NCBI RefSeq assembly: GCF_001690275.1
Contig: NZ_LZGW01000045.1
Coordinates: forward strand, 1-64,000
Reading direction: 5' to 3'
DNA length: 64,000 bases
Source of the DNA: Gilliamella sp. WF3-4
Lineage (GTDB): Bacteria; Pseudomonadota; Gammaproteobacteria; Enterobacterales; Orbaceae
The translations under genes were made by a program, and so were the position numbers. The notes below the pieces were generated by a model. That model was not told where the DNA came from. It searched no databases and saw only the letters and a list, made by a program, of their open reading frames with translations. Numbering within the stretch: the stretch's first letter is position 1; each line of letters starts with the position of its first letter. Below, piece after piece: positions 59,180 through 64,000 of the stretch.

Positions 59180-61003
59180 CTAACGCACATCGGCGCAATT
59201 CAAGCAGTAAATATATCGATTTTGAGAGTCGTGAAACTTACTCCATAAAGAAACCTGCTGTTTAAGTTGTTTTGCTTCAGGTAGTTGTTCAAAAACTATT
59301 TCAGCAGTTGATTGAGGCAACATTGCTATCATATTTGAATAAAATGCATTAAACCAATTTCCATTTGGTTTTTGCCAGTCAATTTCGTAATCGGTTATAT
59401 GAGCCAATGTTGCAGCCGTTTCAATGGCGTCATCGAAGTCACCTAATTTATCAACAAGCCCAATTTTGTTTGCCTCTGAGCCTAACCAAACTTGGCCTTG
59501 TCCTATTTTATCAACTTGCTCAGTCGTCATATTCCTTGCTTTTGCTACTAAAGAAATAAATGTTTGATAGCCATTGTCGATATTCATTTGAATTAGTTGA
59601 TTCATTTCGGTAGGTAGTTCTTGCGTTGAGCTATTTCCCGCTAACGGTGAGGTAGCTACTCCATCACTGTAAACACCAATATGAGATAATGACTTTTCAA
59701 ATGTTGGAATAATACCGAAGATACCAATAGAGCCTGTAATGGTATTTGGGCTTGCAATAATGTAATCAGATGCGGTTGATATCCAATATCCACCTGATGC
59801 AGCCATTCCGCCCATAGAGACGACAACAGGAATTTTATAGCTACGTAATGCATCCAATTCACTACGGATTGCTTCTGATGCATCTACGCTGCCTCCAGGG
59901 CTATTTACTCGCAATACTACTGCTTGTATGTTATGTTTAGTTAAGTTTTTACGAATATTTCTTAATTGTTCTACAATGTCTTGACTACCAGCAATATTAC
60001 TACTGTTTTCTCCATTGCTAATAGTACCGTTGACAAAAACAACTGCAATAAGTGGCTTGTTATCATTATCTAACTCTTTATCTTTTGATTTAAGTTGATA
60101 ATCATAAATGCTTAATTGATGTTTCTGAGTCAATTCGGACTCAAACTGGTAGTTAGATGCAATGACATCAACTAATCCATTAGATATAGCATATTGAGCC
60201 ATGTTTCCATTCGCTACTTTTAAATTAGCTAACATAGTATCTGGTGCCGGAACCAATTGTGTGTTAGCTTTTTTTCGTTGGGTTGATATATCGTCAAGAT
60301 AGTTATTCCACATAAGTGTTAGCCAACGAGTCGTATTGCTTTTTGCTTCTTCAGACATATCATTACGAATGAATGGCTCGATAGCAGACTTATAAGTACC
60401 CACTCTAAAAACGTGTGTGTTGATTTTTAAATTATCAAGTAGGGTTTTATAGTATAGGTTGTTGGCTGCTAATCCATATACATTAACGGCTCCAATAGGT
60501 GTCAAATAGATTTTATCTGCATAGCTTGCTAAATAATATTGGCTTTGATTAAAGCTCGAACCAAAAGCGTAAATTGGTTTATTAGCTTCGCTAAATTTAG
60601 CCAAATATTTACCCATATATTGAAGAGCGCTCATGTCTGCGCCAACAAAATTATCTAATTTTAGGACCATACTAGTAATCTTTGGGTCATTGGCCGCTTG
60701 AGCTATTTTTTGCGTCAATTCGAATAAACTATTTTCACGGGAGGTATTTATTTTTTTGCCGTAAATTTTATTTTGTAAGGCATAAATTTCATCACTATAG
60801 AGGGTGTTATCAACAATAATCCCTTCAATATCCAAAACCAAAGTTCCATATTGTGGAACAATTTCTTGTTTTTGTGTTTCTTTGATTAATGTGATAACAC
60901 TAAAAATTAAAATAATAATTATTAGAAATATTAGATTAAGAAATATTTCTCTAATAAAGTTAATTATTTTCCATATTGATTTAATGACAGATAAAGTAGA
61001 CAT
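59180..61003 (-). CDS. sppA: Signal peptide peptidase A
   Basis: Membrane-bound serine protease that degrades cleaved signal peptides. The 607 aa (E. coli 618) have an N-terminal membrane helix, a degenerate first repeat supplying the catalytic Lys (FRVGTYKSAIEPF) and a second repeat with the Ser nucleophile (MGGMAASGGYWIS). The C-terminal end carries a short CLNC pair not expected in the family. Confidence 0.95.
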   Translation of the reverse strand: MSTLSVIKSIWKIINFIREIFLNLIFLIIIILIFSVITLIKETQKQEIVPQYGTLVLDIEGIIVDNTLYSDEIYALQNKIYGKKINTSRENSLFELTQKIAQAANDPKITSMVLKLDNFVGADMSALQYMGKYLAKFSEANKPIYAFGSSFNQSQYYLASYADKIYLTPIGAVNVYGLAANNLYYKTLLDNLKINTHVFRVGTYKSAIEPFIRNDMSEEAKSNTTRWLTLMWNNYLDDISTQRKKANTQLVPAPDTMLANLKVANGNMAQYAISNGLVDVIASNYQFESELTQKHQLSIYDYQLKSKDKELDNDNKPLIAVVFVNGTISNGENSSNIAGSQDIVEQLRNIRKNLTKHNIQAVVLRVNSPGGSVDASEAIRSELDALRSYKIPVVVSMGGMAASGGYWISTASDYIIASPNTITGSIGIFGIIPTFEKSLSHIGVYSDGVATSPLAGNSSTQELPTEMNQLIQMNIDNGYQTFISLVAKARNMTTEQVDKIGQGQVWLGSEANKIGLVDKLGDFDDAIETAATLAHITDYEIDWQKPNGNWFNAFYSNMIAMLPQSTAEIVFEQLPEAKQLKQQVSLWSKFHDSQNRYIYCLNCADVR

Positions 61004-61030
61004 AATAATTGGTCCTTTTTAATAGTAACT

Positions 61031-61849
61031 TTAGCTTTTTGTTTCAATATTACGTTTCTTGAAATATTTTTTATCTTCAAATCGTAAGCATGTTAACTTT
61101 CCACCCCAACAACACCCTGTATCAAGTGCGTAAATGGTTTCAGGTGTGCCTTTTCCGTTTAACGCTGCCCAATGCCCAAAAACAATACTATATTCTTTTG
61201 GAATTTTACTTGATAATAAAAACCAAGGTTTAAGTTTTGACGGTGCTTGCTCGGGCGACTTTTTACAATAAAAATCTAAGCGACCATCCTCATAGCAAAA
61301 ACGCATGCGAGTTAATGCGTTAGCAATATAGCGCAGTCTATCTAAACCTTTTAGTTCAGGCGACCATTCATCAGGAAAGTTACCATACATTTTATCAAGG
61401 AATAAGGCATAAGAGTCACTAGATAACATAATGTTCAAGTCATTGGCACATTTTTTTAGTGTTTCAAGATCCCATTGTGGTGAAATACCAGCATGGGTCA
61501 TAATTAGTTTTAGTGACTCGTCAATTTGAACCAATGGTTGTTTACGTAGCCAATTCATTAATTCATCAAAATCAGGCGCATTGATTACGCATTCAAGATT
61601 ATCTTTCTTTTTAGAAACAGTAACACCTGCATAAATTGATAATAAATGTAAGTCATGATTACCTAATACTAATCGAATTTGATTGGCATTATGTTTAACA
61701 AACCTTAGGACATCTAATGATTTTGGCCCTCTGGCAACTAGATCACCGGTTAGCCATAGCGTGTCTGATGATGAAAATTTTGCTTTTTCAAGTACTCGCA
61801 TAAATTCATCATAACACCCATGAATATCGCCAATAAGTAAGTTTGCCAT
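61031..61849 (-). CDS. apaH: Diadenosine tetraphosphatase ApaH
   Basis: Hydrolyses Ap4A and removes Np4 caps from RNA. The start at 61849 gives 272 aa starting [15 protein letters not shown]; the longer frame overlaps rsmA. Metallophosphatase motifs [26 protein letters not shown] are intact, as is the C-terminal FGHWAAL-(x)[10 protein letters not shown]. It lies four bases after rsmA; apaG, usual between them, is missing. Confidence 0.95.
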   Translation of the reverse strand: MANLLIGDIHGCYDEFMRVLEKAKFSSSDTLWLTGDLVARGPKSLDVLRFVKHNANQIRLVLGNHDLHLLSIYAGVTVSKKKDNLECVINAPDFDELMNWLRKQPLVQIDESLKLIMTHAGISPQWDLETLKKCANDLNIMLSSDSYALFLDKMYGNFPDEWSPELKGLDRLRYIANALTRMRFCYEDGRLDFYCKKSPEQAPSKLKPWFLLSSKIPKEYSIVFGHWAALNGKGTPETIYALDTGCCWGGKLTCLRFEDKKYFKKRNIETKS

Positions 61850-61853
61850 ATAG

Positions 61854-62651
61854 TTAACACCATGAGTTTGCAAGTTGGCAGTATTGCTGTACTGTTAAGT
61901 TTTCTGCACGTAAACTTGGATCAATATTTAAATCCTCTAGCTGTTCAGCAGTAAACATGTTGCTTAAACTGTTACGAATAGTTTTACGTCGTTGATTAAA
62001 TGCTTCCATCGTAATACGAGAAAGTATTTTTATATCATTAACAATATAAGGCTTTTCTTTATAAGGAATTAATTTAACAACAGCTGAATCAACCTTTGGT
62101 GCTGGCTTAAATGATGTTGGTGGAACTTCGAGAACAGGTATGATCTGACAATAATATTGAGCCATGACGCTCAATCTACCATAATCTTTACTATTAGGAG
62201 CAGCAACTAAGCGAGTTACTACTTCTTTTTGTAGCATAAAATGCATATCAGTAATGATATTTGCATATTCGAATAAATGAAACATTAAAGGTGTTGAAAT
62301 ATTATAAGGTAAGTTTCCAAATACTCTTAATGGTTTGTCTAATTGCTCAGCTAGTTGATTAAAGTCAAAGGTCAGTGCATCTTGTTCAATGACAGTTAGT
62401 TTTTTTTTCAATAGTGGGTTTTCCACTAATCTGTTGGCTAAATCTCTGTCGATCTCTATAACGGTCAAATGATCAACACATTGACTTATCGGTACAGTTA
62501 ATGCTGCAAGGCCAGGGCCTATTTCGACTAGAGCCTGCTCTTTTTTGGGCTGTATAGCTGCAACTATATTTTCGATAATATAATTATCATGTAAAAAGTT
62601 TTGCCCAAATCGCTTGCGGGCAAAATGCCCTTGATGAACACGGCTATTCAT
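61854..62651 (-). CDS. rsmA: 16S rRNA dimethyladenosine transferase RsmA (KsgA)
   Basis: Dimethylates A1518 and A1519 of 16S rRNA. The ATG at 62651 gives 265 aa starting [20 protein letters not shown], as in E. coli; upstream in-frame Met codons lie inside surA. SAM motif [11 protein letters not shown] and catalytic NLPY are present. Overlaps the surA end by 8 bp, so translation is probably coupled. pdxA, normally between them, is absent. Confidence 0.96.
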   Translation of the reverse strand: MNSRVHQGHFARKRFGQNFLHDNYIIENIVAAIQPKKEQALVEIGPGLAALTVPISQCVDHLTVIEIDRDLANRLVENPLLKKKLTVIEQDALTFDFNQLAEQLDKPLRVFGNLPYNISTPLMFHLFEYANIITDMHFMLQKEVVTRLVAAPNSKDYGRLSVMAQYYCQIIPVLEVPPTSFKPAPKVDSAVVKLIPYKEKPYIVNDIKILSRITMEAFNQRRKTIRNSLSNMFTAEQLEDLNIDPSLRAENLTVQQYCQLANSWC

Positions 62652-63957
62652 GTTTATCTTCACCTGTAATTTTAATATAGGCATCACCTTTTATTTCTTG
62701 AATCCACACTTGGGCCTCTTCAACAAATTTACGATTAAAAATAAGTTGATAAGCTTGTGCCTTTTCCATGGCATTCTTCCCATCAATCCGCCTTGTATCG
62801 ATTAATTCGATTAAATGCCAACCATAAGATGATTTTATTGGTTGACTTATTTCCCCTTTTTTTAATTGAGCTAGTGCATTTCTAAAACCGCTATCATAAA
62901 TCTCAGGACGGTTCCAACCTAAGTTTCCCCCTTTACTCGCTGTACCTGTATCCTCAGAATTAGCTTTAGCAGCTGCTTCAAAAGTTGTTGCACCACTAGT
63001 AATTGATTTACGAATATCAGCAAGTTTTTGTTTTGCATTTTGGTCTGTGACTAACACATTTGTTTTAATCAAAATATGACGAGCATTTACTTCTTGGACT
63101 GTAATTGTTTTTGGTGCTTCTGAACGTGTATCATCAACTTTTAAAATATGCAGACCCACGCCAGAGCGGATAGGGCCAATAATACTGCCTTTTGCTGCAC
63201 GTATTAAGCGTTCTTCAAAAATAGTCGGTAACTCATTAAGTTTACGCCAACCCATACTACCACCCTTTAAAGCAAGATCATCGTTTGAATATGAAGTGGC
63301 TAATTTAGCAAAATTTTCCCCTTTTTGAGCTCGATTAATAATATCCCGTGCTTTATTTGTTGCATTATCTATTTGTTGTTTTGATGCTCTTTCTGGAATA
63401 GAAATCAAAATATGGCTAATTTTTACATCAATATTATTAGTTGGTTGACGAGCAATGTTTTTAGCTAAGTTATCAACTTCTTTTTCTGAAACTTTGATTC
63501 TTGGTCTTACTTCATGCATTCGTGTTTCTTCAATCAACATGTCATTATGGATTCTTTCACGATACGCTCCATAGCTGATCCCCATTGTTGACAACTTGCT
63601 TCGAAGCTGATCGATAGTCATGCCATTTTGGGCAGCGATTCTGTTAATAGCACTAGTTACCTCGTCATCGCTAACAGTGATTTTAGCTTTAGCTGCTTTT
63701 TGTAAAATTAGGTTTTCAATAATTAGACGATCAATGATTTGTTGTCTGAGCACCTTATCATTGGGTAAGTTTCTAGAATCGGTACTAGCTTTAATTGTTT
63801 TTAACATGTCATTAACGTCACTTTCTAAAATAACGTTATTATTTACAATTGCAGCAACTTGCTCTACAACTTTAGGTGCAGCATTGGCAGATAATGGTGT
63901 TAAAACACCTAAACTTACGCTTAGGTTTAAAGCGATAAATAGTTTTAATAATTTCAT
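62644..63957 (-). CDS. surA: Periplasmic chaperone / peptidyl-prolyl isomerase SurA
   Basis: Main chaperone delivering outer-membrane proteins to BamA. The 437 aa (E. coli 428) have a signal peptide ending ANA, an N-terminal chaperone domain ([19 protein letters not shown]), two parvulin domains (about 173-275 and 285-385) and a C-terminal helix. ATG 63957 is used; GTG 63963 is possible. In E. coli lptD precedes surA; the last 32 bases of the window are open in a frame ending at TGA 63971-63969 and could be its end, but they are too short to tell. Confidence 0.95.
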   Translation of the reverse strand: MKLLKLFIALNLSVSLGVLTPLSANAAPKVVEQVAAIVNNNVILESDVNDMLKTIKASTDSRNLPNDKVLRQQIIDRLIIENLILQKAAKAKITVSDDEVTSAINRIAAQNGMTIDQLRSKLSTMGISYGAYRERIHNDMLIEETRMHEVRPRIKVSEKEVDNLAKNIARQPTNNIDVKISHILISIPERASKQQIDNATNKARDIINRAQKGENFAKLATSYSNDDLALKGGSMGWRKLNELPTIFEERLIRAAKGSIIGPIRSGVGLHILKVDDTRSEAPKTITVQEVNARHILIKTNVLVTDQNAKQKLADIRKSITSGATTFEAAAKANSEDTGTASKGGNLGWNRPEIYDSGFRNALAQLKKGEISQPIKSSYGWHLIELIDTRRIDGKNAMEKAQAYQLIFNRKFVEEAQVWIQEIKGDAYIKITGEDKHE

Positions 63958-64000
63958 CTTCACTCAACTCATTTTGTTGTTGCAGCATTCACTGCTTGCA

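Overview
The window is a low-GC gammaproteobacterial chromosome segment. Housekeeping genes such as crp, clpP, rsmA, apaH and folC are close to Escherichia coli, but gene order is reduced and rearranged. This points to an Orbales/Orbaceae-type insect-gut bacterium (Gilliamella-like); that assignment is inferred from AT richness and gene content only.

Layout. 1-2195: right end of a small integrated element: the 3' part of a P4-type primase-helicase, a terminator, GTGAACAC iterons and decayed sequence. 2196-4913 (-): cas3 of a type I-E CRISPR system. 5220-11014: yejABEF peptide/microcin C importer. 11047-12753: an exported YnfC-like protein and a frdC-frdD pair lacking frdAB. 13051-13376: regulatory region with a degenerate two-repeat mini-CRISPR. 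13377-19509: cas8e-cse2-cas7e-cas5e-cas6e-cas1-cas2 and a two-spacer array. 19835-21468: tmk-holB. 21531-25317: an MBOAT/SGNH O-acetylation module. 25347-26761: pyrF-yciH, tmaR. 27080-31952: accD-folC-dedD-cvpA-purF. 32416-36208: LysM/intimin-like inverse autotransporter and a secreted partner. 36343-37264: yheU, crp. 37317-44260: uppS-cdsA-rseP-bamA-skp-lpxD (envelope biogenesis). 44382-52743: tig-clpP-clpX-lon-ppiD-ybaV (protein quality control). 52787-54958 (-): priA. 55171-57117: moaCDE-ybhL. 57296-59140: a PbgA/YejM-like sulfatase-fold protein. 59180-63957 (-): sppA, then surA-rsmA-apaH.

Main discovery candidate. Upstream of cas8e, on the opposite strand, lie two CRISPR-repeat-like elements (13101-13129 and 13051-13079). 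Both keep the 6-bp stem and 4-nt loop of the I-E repeat through compensatory changes and flank a 21-nt pseudo-spacer. That pseudo-spacer matches a site 96 bp away (13196-13216) directly beside an AAG PAM. It matches 13 of the first 15 positions, and the only mismatches there are at positions 6 and 12, the bases Cascade flips out of the guide-target duplex. Matching is mostly lost after position 15. This is the design expected of a Cascade-guiding regulatory RNA (CreA/CreR type) that binds without triggering destruction, so the locus probably carries an RNA-guided autoregulation or addiction circuit. The last pseudo-repeat doubles as an intrinsic terminator.

Other points: an ordinary I-E locus is split by about 8.4 kb of unrelated genes between cas3 and the Cascade operon. 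A hexanucleotide microsatellite lies inside rseP. Several conserved gene neighbourhoods are broken (lpxD without fabZ-lpxA, lon without hupB, surA-rsmA-apaH without pdxA/apaG, moaCDE without moaAB).
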